From the NCBI RefSeq assembly GCF_021028955.1, contig NZ_JAIWPE010000096.1, positions 446,879-510,878 on the forward strand: a stretch of 64,000 bases of DNA, in the 5' to 3' direction. Position 1 is the stretch's first letter; every line of letters starts with the position of its first letter. Source of the DNA: Salipaludibacillus sp. CUR1. GTDB lineage: Bacteria; Bacillota; Bacilli; Bacillales; Salisediminibacteriaceae. Under the pieces are notes generated by a model. That model was not told where the DNA came from. It did no database searches and saw only the letters and a list, made by a program, of their open reading frames with translations. Positions 35,812-44,264 of the stretch are shown here, one piece after another. The position numbers and the translations under genes are program-made.

Positions 35812-35846
35812 GCAAAAAAGAAGCGGCTGCTCGGGCAGCCGCTTTT
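35812..35846 (-). terminator. Strong intrinsic terminator in a non-coding stretch
   Basis: A perfect 10-bp stem (AAGCGGCTGC and its complement, 35821-35830 with 35835-35844) has a 4-base loop. The minus-strand tail is CTTTTTT, better than the plus-strand tail TTTCG, so it mainly ends a leftward transcript, although it could also end the Crp/Fnr gene. Confidence 0.85.
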
Positions 35847-36018
35847 CGTTCATATGATTGGGGGTCATAAGAACTTTAGTCATTCACATGTTTTGGGTTT
35901 GTTACGCCTTGTTCGGTTTGGCAAACACTGGTTTTGGGGTAGCCAGCTGCCAAATACGTTGGGTTCTTAAATAAAGGAAGTAAAACTATGCACCGCCCAA
36001 AAACGATGAGCAATGAAC
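35813..36018 (-). ncRNA. Candidate FNR-dependent small RNA, about 205 nt
   Basis: The 414-base gap between the third Crp/Fnr gene and moaD has no credible reading frame. On the minus strand it has an FNR-type dyad, a -10 hexamer at the class II distance, about 205 bases, and a strong terminator. The transcript would contain several C-rich single-stranded patches (CTACCCC, AACAAACCC, TATGACCCCC), a feature of Gram-positive base-pairing sRNAs. No sequence family was recognised; existence is inferred from the signals. Confidence 0.5.
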
Positions 36019-36024
36019 ACTTCT

Positions 36025-36067
36025 AGTGTAAAAAAATCAGCCGGATTATTCCGTGATTCCCGTCACA
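36025..36067 (-). promoter_or_regulatory. FNR-type box and promoter of the candidate small RNA
   Basis: CGTGATTCCCGTCACA (36052-36067) has the core GTGA-N6-TCAC. TACACT on the minus strand (36030-36025) lies 29.5 bases from its centre, the same spacing as the four other FNR promoters here. It is downstream of moaD, with no protein gene in the direction it would drive. Confidence 0.6.
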
Positions 36068-36099
36068 CTCTCACACCTTTTTTGTGAACGTTCTATGAC

Positions 36100-36339
36100 T
36101 TATCCGCCGCTTACCGGTGGAATAAAAGCAACCAGGTCGCCTTCACGGACCACGTCCTGATCGTCTGCGTATTCTTCGTTAATAGCCATCATAGCTGAAT
36201 TGAACGCGGAGACTTCCGGATATTTTTCCAGAAGTGTGTTTCTGACTTCTCCGGCTGTCATTTCGGTGCCATCTATTTCAATCTGGCGCGTTCCCACCTT
36301 TTCTTCCAGCTCAGCAAATAATAATATCCTTATACTCAA
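36100..36339 (-). CDS. moaD: Molybdopterin synthase small subunit MoaD
   Basis: 79 residues, ubiquitin-like, ending in PPVSGG, the C-terminal Gly-Gly that is activated and thiocarboxylated to donate sulfur to molybdopterin. MSIRILLFAELEEKVGTRQIEI is the typical beta-grasp start. Its start overlaps the end of moaE by 4 bases. Last gene of moeA-mobB-moaE-moaD, supplying cofactor for the nitrate reductase-like enzyme nearby. Confidence 0.95.
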   Translation of the reverse strand: MSIRILLFAELEEKVGTRQIEIDGTEMTAGEVRNTLLEKYPEVSAFNSAMMAINEEYADDQDVVREGDLVAFIPPVSGG

Positions 36340-36806
36340 TTTAAATCCCCCTTTTCAGGTTTTCCTTCAGGGTACGGCTTATGTTCAAGCTGGTCTCCCA
36401 TCCATTTTTCCCCATCTTCCCAATGTTCTTTTTTCCAGATAGGCACGATTTCTTTTATTCTTTCAATTGCATATCTGCTGGCTGCAAAAGCATCCGCCCG
36501 GTGAGGAGTAGAGACAGCTATAACAACAGCAATATCTGAGATAGCGAGCTCACCAATCCTGTGAGTAATAGCAACTTTTGATTCAGGATATTCTTTCTGA
36601 ATTTCCCCGCCAATCTGGGCTAATTTTTTTTCAGCCATTGAGATATAGGCATCATATTTTAAATACACGGTTTTTTTCCCTTTTGTCAGTTCTCTCACTG
36701 TGCCGATAAAAGTATTTATCGCACCTGCATTTCTGTCTTCAACTTTATTTATTACTTCATTAATTTGTATTGGAGTATTTATAATTTCAAAATTATTATT
36801 ATTCAT
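36336..36806 (-). CDS. moaE: Molybdopterin synthase large subunit MoaE
   Basis: 156 residues with GAINTFIGTVRELTKGKK, the RIGELAISDIAVVIAVSTPHR block and IVPIWKKEHWEDG, where the lysines around the active site of MoaE lie. With MoaD it converts precursor Z (cPMP) to molybdopterin. Its start overlaps the end of mobB by 8 bases. The remaining steps (moaA, moaC, mobA, moeB) are not encoded in the window. Confidence 0.95.
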   Translation of the reverse strand: MNNNNFEIINTPIQINEVINKVEDRNAGAINTFIGTVRELTKGKKTVYLKYDAYISMAEKKLAQIGGEIQKEYPESKVAITHRIGELAISDIAVVIAVSTPHRADAFAASRYAIERIKEIVPIWKKEHWEDGEKWMGDQLEHKPYPEGKPEKGDLN

Positions 36807-37329
36807 CGTAGTCCCCTTTCTCCACTCGTTTTAAAAACCATTTGAGGTAGTCCTCCATATCCTCCATATAAAAAACAGGGAAAGTAAAGTTGTCAGAAAC
36901 TAAATCCACAAGGCTTTTATCCCTGCATAAAACACATTTGATGTTAACAGCTTTCTTTAACAAAGGTAAATCATTTTCTGTCCTTAACAAAATGGTTTTC
37001 GGATATTTTTCTTTTTTATATCCTTCAATTAGAAGGACATCTAAAGATAAAACATTATAAAAATTAATAAAATCATTTAAACTGAATGCCCGGTTGTGCT
37101 GGAGTGTCAGAACCATCTCGCTGTCACTTGCGGCAAGTGTTCCACAGGCCCCCGCCTGTCTGTGTTTAGCTGTGTCTTTGCCAGCCGGCTCTTTAGAAAG
37201 CGGGGTACGGTCTCCATGATGCTTAATCGTGGCACAAGAATAGCCTGTCTTAGTAAGCATGCGGATAAGTTTAGCGGCTACGGTCGTTTTTCCTGAATTT
37301 GAATAGCCAACTATCTGATGTTTAATCAT
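36799..37329 (-). CDS. mobB: Molybdopterin-guanine dinucleotide biosynthesis adaptor MobB
   Basis: 176 residues with the P-loop IVGYSNSGKTTVAAKLI at the N-terminus and ATIKHHGDRTPLSKEPAGKDTAKHRQAGA, typical MobB. It is a GTPase that assists MobA in forming the dinucleotide form of the cofactor, which fits the bis-MGD enzyme upstream. Overlaps moeA by 4 bases and moaE by 8. Confidence 0.95.
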   Translation of the reverse strand: MIKHQIVGYSNSGKTTVAAKLIRMLTKTGYSCATIKHHGDRTPLSKEPAGKDTAKHRQAGACGTLAASDSEMVLTLQHNRAFSLNDFINFYNVLSLDVLLIEGYKKEKYPKTILLRTENDLPLLKKAVNIKCVLCRDKSLVDLVSDNFTFPVFYMEDMEDYLKWFLKRVEKGDYDE

Positions 37330-38621
37330 AATTTCTCATCCCTGGATTTTGCCGGGTCTTTTAACGGATTCTCACTTCCTTCGGAGGCTAAAAGTAAAAT
37401 ATCCACTTCATCACCTGATTTATACCCCCTTGAGCCTCCAGGAACTGCTACGAGGGCATCTGTATACGCTAAAGAAGTCACTACTTGCGACTTATCCATC
37501 CCGACCGGGCTGGCAAACACTTTTCCTTCTTTGAACTCAACCTTGCTTCTAATAAAACGGGTAAAAGGGTTAGGTTTTGGAAAGTCAACTGTTAACTTAC
37601 CCTTTACTGTTTCTACATAGGGTTTTCCGGAGTGGAGATAACTGCGAATCCACGGTCTCGTGTATAATTCGAATCCTACAAAACAAGCTGAAGGATTTCC
37701 TGACAAACCGAATAATAGTTTTCCGTCCTTTTCAGCTACTGTTGTAACGCTGCCTGGCCTCATTGCAATTTTATTAAAGAGCACGTTTGCTCCAAGTCTG
37801 TTATAGATTTCAGGCAGAAAATCGAAGTCGCCGACAGAGACGCCCCCGGTTGTAATGAGAGCATCTACTTCGTTTAGCGCCTGTGCCACCGCATTATAAC
37901 AGAGGTTAAAGTCATCTTTCAGCTTTCCGTAATATTTAGGCTCTCCTCCGGCCTGACGAATTTGAGAAATAATCATATAGGCATTGCTGTTACGGATTTT
38001 TCCAGGCTGTAAGTCGTCATCTATCTCAAGTAACTCAGTTCCTGTCGCATAGATGCCTATAACAGGCTTTTTGGCAACTGGAACCCTGTGATAGCCAAAA
38101 GTCGCCAGTACTGCGATGACCCCTGCCGTAATTTTTGTACCTGACCTGACTACTACTTCGCCTTGTTTGGTTTCCTCGCCTTTTTTTGAGACATAGTCGC
38201 CTGTCTGAAAAGGGCGCTTGATTTCAATGTAAGTCTTATCTTCTTGTGTGAACTCTTTTGCCAATTCAAACATGATAATGGCGTCTGTATTTTCAGGCAT
38301 GACGGTACCGGTCATAACCCTGATTGCCTGACCGGGCATTACCGGCCCCTTAGCAACGTGACCTGCCCCTACAGTGTCTATAACTTCAAGCTGCACAGGA
38401 TGAGTACTGTCTGCTTTTTCAGTATCTTCACTTCTTACGGCAAATCCATCCAGAGGGGACCGGTCAAAAGGCGGGATTGGATGGTCCGCAATAATATCTT
38501 CAGCTAAATAACGGTCTCCCGCTTCCATGAGCTCAATTAATTCTTTTTCGCCTTTCTTTTTATGCTTCATGACACGGCTTACCGCTTCACTCACCTTTAC
38601 AGGTGTTCTAAGCTCATACAT
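37326..38621 (-). CDS. moeA: Molybdopterin molybdenumtransferase MoeA
   Basis: 431 residues. Blocks PPFDRSPLDGFAVRSED, GTVMPENTDAII, IYATGTELLEI, ITTGGVSVGDFDF and FGLSGNPSACFVGFEL identify MoeA, which inserts molybdate into adenylylated molybdopterin. First gene of the operon; start after AAAGGATGTGATGG. I see no FNR box in the 170 bases upstream, so cofactor synthesis may not be under direct FNR control. Confidence 0.96.
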   Translation of the reverse strand: MYELRTPVKVSEAVSRVMKHKKKGEKELIELMEAGDRYLAEDIIADHPIPPFDRSPLDGFAVRSEDTEKADSTHPVQLEVIDTVGAGHVAKGPVMPGQAIRVMTGTVMPENTDAIIMFELAKEFTQEDKTYIEIKRPFQTGDYVSKKGEETKQGEVVVRSGTKITAGVIAVLATFGYHRVPVAKKPVIGIYATGTELLEIDDDLQPGKIRNSNAYMIISQIRQAGGEPKYYGKLKDDFNLCYNAVAQALNEVDALITTGGVSVGDFDFLPEIYNRLGANVLFNKIAMRPGSVTTVAEKDGKLLFGLSGNPSACFVGFELYTRPWIRSYLHSGKPYVETVKGKLTVDFPKPNPFTRFIRSKVEFKEGKVFASPVGMDKSQVVTSLAYTDALVAVPGGSRGYKSGDEVDILLLASEGSENPLKDPAKSRDEKL

Positions 38622-38757
38622 CGTGCCATCACATCCTTTCTTTGCAATCTCATTCTATTTTAACAATCTTAATGGTAGATTATAGGGACAATTTCGAAAC
38701 TTTTTCCACAATTTATTATTTATAAACGTTAATTAACGCTCTGTAAGTGTTATTTAT

Positions 38758-38787
38758 AATAAAAAAACTGCCTTGTTGACAAGGCAG
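38758..38787 (-). terminator. Terminator of the SCO gene
   Basis: CTGCCTTG (38768-38775) pairs with CAAGGCAG (38780-38787), loop TTGA, with a seven-T run on the minus strand. Confidence 0.92.
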
Positions 38788-38794
38788 CATCACT

Positions 38795-39427
38795 TTATTT
38801 AGCTTGGGTAACTGACTTTATATCTTCAACTGTGGCTTCTAAATCAAAATTATTTTCACCACTGTACATTCGGACAACTACACCTTCCGGGTTTACAAGG
38901 TAAAATCTTGTCGGATGCATAATGTCCTCTTGCTCGGGCAGTTCCTGTATTTGGGCTTTGAGTGACTCTAATGCAAATTCCCTTATCTCTTCCGGTGTAT
39001 ATCCCGTAAGGAAATCCCAATTTGAAAAATCTGCTCCGTAGGATTCACCATAGTCTTCCAGTCTTTCAGGTGTGTCAAACTCAGGATCGACTGTAAAAGA
39101 AACAATCTGGATATCTATTCCTTCATCCTCCAGTCCTTTTTGCAATGTAACCATATTAGGCGTCATTGTCATACAGACTGTGGGGCAGCGTGTGAAAATT
39201 GTTTTTGTAACCCACCATTCTCCTTGCAGCGTCTCATTGTTTACGACTTCTTCATACTGGTTAACTGCTTCAAAATCGACGAGTTCCCAAGGCTCTTCTG
39301 CCTGGGAGACATCAATAACTGCGTCTCCCTCTGTTGATTCAGAGGTGTCTTCATACAAAAAACTGCATCCTGTCGAAAGCAGAATAAGTGTTAAAAGACT
39401 CCCCGAAACAAACCACCACCTGCTCAT
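38795..39427 (-). CDS. SCO1/SenC-family lipoprotein (copper delivery or thiol redox)
   Basis: 210 residues. The lipobox is LLSTGC (Cys21). The thioredoxin-like SCO fold has the copper-binding FTRCPTVCMTM (CxxxC) and the conserved His in EDIMHPTRFYLVNP. It acts outside the membrane in assembly of the CuA centre of cytochrome oxidase. It follows ctaG by 17 bases on the same strand, which supports that role. Confidence 0.9.
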   Translation of the reverse strand: MSRWWFVSGSLLTLILLSTGCSFLYEDTSESTEGDAVIDVSQAEEPWELVDFEAVNQYEEVVNNETLQGEWWVTKTIFTRCPTVCMTMTPNMVTLQKGLEDEGIDIQIVSFTVDPEFDTPERLEDYGESYGADFSNWDFLTGYTPEEIREFALESLKAQIQELPEQEDIMHPTRFYLVNPEGVVVRMYSGENNFDLEATVEDIKSVTQAK

Positions 39428-39444
39428 ATAATCCCTCTCTCTTT

Positions 39445-40359
39445 TTAGCCGTTAGTCTGGTACATTTCATATTCTTTAAGGTTTAGCTTCGGAGTATTTT
39501 CCCTGTCACGCTTCATCCAGAGCCTGAAGGTGTATCCCATTGCCACCCCATAAGCAAGCTCCTGAATGACTTTCATCATTGCGCCGCCAAACTGCTGATC
39601 ATGCCTTGGGCTGAGCAAAGTCAGTGACTGCTCACCGGAAAACACTTCAAAAGGAATATCTGCTCCCGGAGGCAGGCAGTAAGCCATCGCTGTAGCCCAC
39701 ACAGACGGATCTGTATAGGTCGAATACAGCGGCTCCCCGGCAAATATAATGAGTACACAAGCAGGAGTAAAAAGAACCCCGCTCATGAACATATAGCCAA
39801 TCCGTTTCAATTCGGATAAATCATATTTAGTTTTAAACCGCGGTATAATATGCCACCACATTAAAATGGCAGCCAAAAGCATAGCATTCTGATAAATATT
39901 ATGATACCCTTCATTCGTCATAAGGTAGTCAAATGTCGCCGGCAAATGATAAAACGAAAAAATGGCATTAAATAAAATCAGCCCGAGTATAGGGAAACCG
40001 ACAATTGTAAAAACTCCTCTGACCACTTTAAATCTCGCAAAAAACTTAAAAAACCAAGAAGGGATCCCTAATAATATTAACGGAGGAGCAACAAGATATA
40101 CTATTGCCATGGAAAGCATATGCATGCTTAACATAATATGCCCCAACACATACAAAGGCCCGCCAAAACCTAAATAGATTGCTAATAAACCAAGGTGAAA
40201 ATATATTTTACGTCTGAGAGAAACCGGTTCAGAATCCGGAAAACGATGCCTTAATTTAGTAATAATCAAAAAATATACTAAACTGACAACTCCCAGAACA
40301 ACTAAAAGCTCAGGTGTCCAGATCGTCCGCGCAGTGAATGTAGAGAAAAATTGTTCCAT
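39445..40359 (-). CDS. ctaG: Cytochrome c oxidase assembly factor CtaG
   Basis: 304 residues with about seven membrane segments, conserved histidines in LGHIMLSMHMLSMAIVYLVAPPL and MLLAAILMWWHIIPRF, and PPGADIPFEVFSGEQSLTLLSPRHDQQFGGAMMK, typical of Bacillus CtaG, needed for copper insertion into the caa3 oxidase. ATG 40359 (after AGGGGATAAGGAC) rather than the ATG 18 bases earlier. Encoded with SCO but away from cta oxidase genes, which are not in this window. Confidence 0.92.
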   Translation of the reverse strand: MEQFFSTFTARTIWTPELLVVLGVVSLVYFLIITKLRHRFPDSEPVSLRRKIYFHLGLLAIYLGFGGPLYVLGHIMLSMHMLSMAIVYLVAPPLILLGIPSWFFKFFARFKVVRGVFTIVGFPILGLILFNAIFSFYHLPATFDYLMTNEGYHNIYQNAMLLAAILMWWHIIPRFKTKYDLSELKRIGYMFMSGVLFTPACVLIIFAGEPLYSTYTDPSVWATAMAYCLPPGADIPFEVFSGEQSLTLLSPRHDQQFGGAMMKVIQELAYGVAMGYTFRLWMKRDRENTPKLNLKEYEMYQTNG

Positions 40360-40525
40360 GTCCTTATCCCCTGTCATTTTTTAAGATAACTTCTTCCACA
40401 CGTATTTTAACATAACTCAACCATGTTATAGTATATTTATAACATGATTTTGTTGGAAATCCTATGGATTTGCTTATTTAAAGAAAAGCCTAGATGGCAC
40501 ATTATACTTACAGGAGGAACGTTTT

Positions 40526-41350
40526 ATGAAACCGCATCTTATCGCTGTGGACCTGGATGGAACTCTGCTCTCAGATAAAAAAACTATTTCTAAACAGAAC
40601 AGGTCTGCCTTATTCCGCTTAAGAGAGCTTGGCCATAAAGTCGTCATTGCAACCGGCCGTCCGTACAGGGCCAGTAAAGATTATTATCAGCAGCTTGCAC
40701 TCGATTCTCCTATGGTTAACTTTAACGGGGCTTTTGTCCATCATCCGCAGAATCCGCACAGTTTTAAAACGAGGCATACCCCGCTTGATAAAAAAGTAGC
40801 TGAAACGATTATAGAAACGTGTGAAGCGTTACGAGTTAAAAATATCATGGTTGAAGTGAAGGATGACTATTATTTACGTTATTTAAATAAAGGGTTTGCT
40901 GAAGCCTTCACCTTGAATCAGTCCCCGGCTGCTTACGGCCACTTAAATAAGGTGGTCAATAAAGAACCCACTTCTATATTGATTCACCCGGATGATCAGC
41001 AGCATAGCGACCTTAAAAATTTATTATCAGAGGCACATGCCGAAGTTATTGAACAGCGTTCGTGGGGGGCCCCATGGAACATTATAGAAATTGTTAAGTC
41101 CGGTTTGAACAAAGCAGTAGGTTTAAAAGAGATAGCCAGTCATTTTGATATACCAAAAGAGAGAATCATCGCTTTCGGCGATGAGGATAATGATTTGGAA
41201 ATGCTGGAATTTGCCGGGTGCGGAGTGGCAATGGGGAACGGAATTGATGAATTAAAGAACGTAGCAGACGTCACGACGGCTACAAATGAGGAAAACGGCG
41301 TATCCGCCTTTTTAAATGACTATTTTTCTCTTAACAACAGGTCTGAATGA
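40526..41350 (+). CDS. Cof-type HAD-IIB phosphatase
   Basis: 274 residues. HAD motifs: IAVDLDGTLLSD (motif I with the nucleophile Asp and the acid/base Asp), IATGRPYR (motif II), LNKAVGLKEIA (motif III Lys) and IIAFGDEDNDLEML (motif IV), with a type IIB cap between. The substrate is likely a sugar phosphate or nucleotide and cannot be fixed. Start after ACAGGAGGAACG. Confidence 0.88.
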   Translation: MKPHLIAVDLDGTLLSDKKTISKQNRSALFRLRELGHKVVIATGRPYRASKDYYQQLALDSPMVNFNGAFVHHPQNPHSFKTRHTPLDKKVAETIIETCEALRVKNIMVEVKDDYYLRYLNKGFAEAFTLNQSPAAYGHLNKVVNKEPTSILIHPDDQQHSDLKNLLSEAHAEVIEQRSWGAPWNIIEIVKSGLNKAVGLKEIASHFDIPKERIIAFGDEDNDLEMLEFAGCGVAMGNGIDELKNVADVTTATNEENGVSAFLNDYFSLNNRSE

Positions 41351-41446
41351 CACTAGCATTAACTGCGGGTCTTCAAGCCTGGAACACAGGTCCAGAAAAA
41401 GCATAAGACCGGCTGCTGTAACAATGAACTAAGGGAGAGAAGAAAT

Positions 41447-41902
41447 GTGAGAATATTTAAAGTAGAAAAACCCGCCAGTATTGAACAGATTAAACAAATC
41501 ACTTCTTTAATGATGGAGCAGATGAACAGCTTAAGTATTAATATGACAGAAGAATCTCTCTTAAAAACAGTGGAAAAAGCTCTCAAGGCCGACTCGGGAG
41601 CAGAGTTTTTTGTGGCCGAAAAAGAAGGGAAAATAGTCGGAGGAGCTTTTCTTAATACCGGGATCGGGTTAGATAAAGGCGGCGCCTACGTCTGGCTGAA
41701 TGATTTGTATGTAAGAAAAGACTACCGCCGCCAGGGAATTGCCCGAAAACTACTTTTAAAAGTACTTTATTGGGCTGAACTTGAGGAGTTCAAAGGAATT
41801 GAACTCGAAACCGGTATTAACAACGCTGCCACAAAGAGATTGTATAATTCTTTAGGCTTTTACGATATTGTCTCCAAACGTTACGGGAGGACTCTGACTT
41901 AA
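41447..41902 (+). CDS. GNAT N-acetyltransferase
   Basis: 151 residues. The acetyl-CoA motif is WLNDLYVRKDYRRQGIARKLLLKVL (R-R-Q-G-I-A) with the typical TGINNAATKRLYNSLGFYD near the C-terminus. Start GTG 41447, with AGGGAGAGAAG upstream; the ATG two bases earlier is out of frame. Acceptor substrate unknown. Confidence 0.85.
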   Translation: MRIFKVEKPASIEQIKQITSLMMEQMNSLSINMTEESLLKTVEKALKADSGAEFFVAEKEGKIVGGAFLNTGIGLDKGGAYVWLNDLYVRKDYRRQGIARKLLLKVLYWAELEEFKGIELETGINNAATKRLYNSLGFYDIVSKRYGRTLT

Positions 41903-41958
41903 CGGTTATTCAGCTATGTGGTGCGGGAAGGACTCGTTGCTTGCTTCTCAGTTTCTTT

Positions 41959-42264
41959 TTAAACCACTAGCTGGATAACTGCAAGAAATATAATGGATCC
42001 TCCTACCACTGCAATGAGCGGAGCTCCCAGATAAGCCAAGCATACGGCGGCAGCTCCGCCTGCTATTCCGAACCAGATTGAATCATGAATATACAGGATC
42101 CCTGGAAAAATTAATGCGCCCAGCACAGCATAAGGTACACGTGCCAGCATCCGTCTTGACCAGCCCGGCCAATTTTCAGTCTGTAGCGTCAGCAGTGGAA
42201 GTAAACGGGGAATATAAGTAACAATCCCCATTCCTATAATTATCCCCAGCATGGTCATATTCAT
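41959..42264 (-). CDS. azlD: AzlD-like branched-chain amino acid exporter subunit
   Basis: 101 residues, three to four hydrophobic segments, with MGIVTYIPRLLPLL and YAVLGALIFPGIL typical of AzlD. It overlaps the azlC end by 4 bases and forms the two-component LIV-E exporter with it. Confidence 0.9.
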   Translation of the reverse strand: MNMTMLGIIIGMGIVTYIPRLLPLLTLQTENWPGWSRRMLARVPYAVLGALIFPGILYIHDSIWFGIAGGAAAVCLAYLGAPLIAVVGGSIIFLAVIQLVV

Positions 42265-42983
42265 GTTTTTCTCCTCCTTATTACTTTTTGATCTATTCCC
42301 TCATATACTATAACAGCCAAAATTGTAGCACTCATAAGTGACCAGCCTGTAGAGAGCCATAGCTGAAACACGGCATTAAACACAGCCCCTAAAAAAGCCA
42401 GCCTGATGACAACCTTCCCCTCTTTTTTTACTGAAGGAATCAGTAATGCAATAAACAGAGCGTAGAGGGCGATTGCCATGCTTTCCGTGAGCAGTTCAGG
42501 TAAAAATGAGCCGGCAAAGTAGCCAATTCCCGTAAAACCTACCCAGCTTCCATAAGCGATCATGCCTACTCCTGTTATGTAATGGGTCCTGATCGGAGCC
42601 TCACTTGTGGAAGATACAGCGAACACTTCATCAGTGAGCAAGAAACCGTATAAAGCTCTGTTCAGTTTAGACCCTGATTCTGCCCGCTCCCTAATGGAGG
42701 CGCTCATTAATAAATGTCTAAAGTTTAATATAAAGGTAGCTGTAATAATTTCAGCAGCTCCTGATCCTAATGCCATCATTGATAAAGCCATATATTGTGC
42801 TGCTCCAGCAAACACGAGCATACTCATAAGCACTGCTTCAATACCTGATAGACCGGTTGCGCCAGCGAGCAAACCAAATGTGACAGCTACCGGCATATAT
42901 CCAAAAGCTATAGGGATTCCTGCCGCTATTCCTCGTCTGAACCAGTTTATCTCAGTTGAATCCAGCGTCTCTGCTGATTCCAT
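42261..42983 (-). CDS. azlC: AzlC-like branched-chain amino acid exporter
   Basis: 240 residues with GIPIAFGYMPVAVTFGLLAGATGLSG, FAGAAQYMALSMMA and ATFILNFRHLLMSASI, signatures of the AzlC family of amino acid (and azaleucine) exporters; about six membrane segments. First gene of azlC-azlD. Confidence 0.92.
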   Translation of the reverse strand: MESAETLDSTEINWFRRGIAAGIPIAFGYMPVAVTFGLLAGATGLSGIEAVLMSMLVFAGAAQYMALSMMALGSGAAEIITATFILNFRHLLMSASIRERAESGSKLNRALYGFLLTDEVFAVSSTSEAPIRTHYITGVGMIAYGSWVGFTGIGYFAGSFLPELLTESMAIALYALFIALLIPSVKKEGKVVIRLAFLGAVFNAVFQLWLSTGWSLMSATILAVIVYEGIDQKVIRRRKT

Positions 42984-43110
42984 TATTTTTCCCCATTTCT
43001 GTATGTAGTTGGCAAATGTCTTCTTTATTTTAAAATATTACTGTAAACTGTCAAGCTTATTTCAGACGGGCCTGGAAGGCCGGCCAGTCTGCCTGGTGTC
43101 TTTTAAGCCA

Positions 43111-43136
43111 CAAAAAAACAGGGAGAATTTTCTCCC
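43111..43136 (-). terminator. Terminator of the NifU-N gene
   Basis: GGGAGAA (43120-43126) pairs with TTCTCCC (43129-43135); the minus-strand tail is a run of seven T. Confidence 0.85.
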
Positions 43137-43161
43137 CGTTCCTTGTGCCTTCGGAAAGCCG

Positions 43162-43431
43162 TCAATCATAAACCTTTCCAAAAGCCTCTTCGATTTTCGG
43201 AAGCAATGAATCCCAATCAGCATCCATTTCTTTATTGACCGTTACAAAGTCCTGAAAACCAAAAATGTTATCTACACCTTCGAGTCCCAGTAGTTCTTTT
43301 GCTAACGGATGATCTGTATCTTCCCCTTTTTTAAAAGAAGCACTTCCTGACCCTTCAAAAAGAACCTTATTTGCAGTAAATTTCATTGCGTTTGGATTTG
43401 GAGTTGGTTCGCCTCTTACTTCTATAGACAT
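43162..43431 (-). CDS. NifU N-terminal / scaffold Nfu-N domain protein
   Basis: 89 residues. EPTPNPNAMKFTANKVL near the start is the signature of the Nfu/NifU N-terminal domain (PF08712). The Fe-S-binding CxxC domain of full Nfu is absent; such stand-alone domains are common in Bacillaceae and of unknown function. Start after GGAGG. Repeat copy C begins about 110 bases upstream of its start. Confidence 0.82.
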   Translation of the reverse strand: MSIEVRGEPTPNPNAMKFTANKVLFEGSGSASFKKGEDTDHPLAKELLGLEGVDNIFGFQDFVTVNKEMDADWDSLLPKIEEAFGKVYD

Positions 43432-43538
43432 AATAAAAACCTCCCTCTATGTAAGTTAATTAATTTTAACATGTTTTATTCCTAAATATAAAGTTATCCA
43501 TACTGATTTAAGAGAGCATACATAAAAGAAAGAAAGAA

Positions 43539-44098
43539 GCTGGGACAAAACTAAATTAAACTTGGGATAACCTAAGAATGAATTCACAATAGACCATAAG
43601 ATGAGATGAGGTTCATAAACGCACTCGCTTGCCGCAGGCATCTCTTCAGCTCCTCGCAAAAATCGCCTGCGGGATCTTCAAAAGATGCTTTTCCTGCAGG
43701 CGTCTCGTGATTTTTGAACATAATCAATTTTTAGCTTTTTTGATTAAAGGACAGAAGGCGGCGACGCCACAGGGGGTAAGTCAGAAGATCCAGTTTAACG
43801 GGCTGTAAAAACACCGCTAAATACATTATTTTTCCGGTGAACGAAGGCGAGGACACCCAGAGGATGAGCGAAGTCTGAAAATCCACTTTCCCGAAGCAGT
43901 TCTTCGGGTGAGTTGAAGACAAGCCCTTGGGTAAGCCTTCGCCGAGAGTGAACCCGCAGATTAAATAATTAGGGTACAAGCCCCTGGGCAAGTGTCCGCC
44001 TGGCGGACTGAAATCACTCCTTTTCTCAAAAAGAAAGCCGAACAAAATTCGAAAATTTTTTTCGGCTTTCTTTTTTGATTACTATTCTATTGTCCAAC
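43539..44098. repeat. Long intergenic repeat, copy C
   Basis: Nearly collinear with copy A: AGCTGGGACAAAAC left end, the GATGAGGTTCATAAACGCAC arm at 43597, the G+C-rich palindrome, the CCAGAGGATGAGCGAAGTC block at 43858, GCCGAACAAAATT hairpin and CTATTGTCCAACCC as a decayed right end. It is about 135 bases shorter than copy A owing to internal deletions. It lies between the NifU-N gene and the TnpB element. Confidence 0.85.
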
Positions 44099-44137
44099 CC
44101 TAATGGCCACACTCTATTGTTACCTATATAAAGACTC

Positions 44138-44264
44138 GTGAACTACCCACCACTTATCACCCTTACGGGTTGATTGAAGCGGGGGCTTCTTGGGTAATCG
44201 CCACTTTTGGTAGCTGACGAAATTGACCAAGCTAACCCTCTTGTTCCAAGAGTTTTTATTTTTA
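44138..44264 (-). ncRNA. Probable right end and omega RNA region of the TnpB element
   Basis: Downstream of the tnpB stop (minus strand) lie structured sequences including CCCAAGAAGCCCCCGCTTC, AACCCGTAAGGGT and GTGGTGGGTAGTTCAC, of the kind found at the right ends of IS605-family elements that encode the guide-RNA scaffold. The boundary is estimated at 44138, so the guide would be the flanking bases just below that position. Ends not confirmed. Confidence 0.5.

Noticed and set aside
35920..36020. Plus-strand mini-frame of 12 codons near 35988 as a peptide gene
   Set aside because: Too short, and the stretch is better explained by the minus-strand signals.
38622..38640. Possible FNR half-sites before moeA (GTGCCATCACA)
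   Set aside because: Spacing and symmetry do not fit GTGA-N6-TCAC, and no -10 lies at the class II distance.
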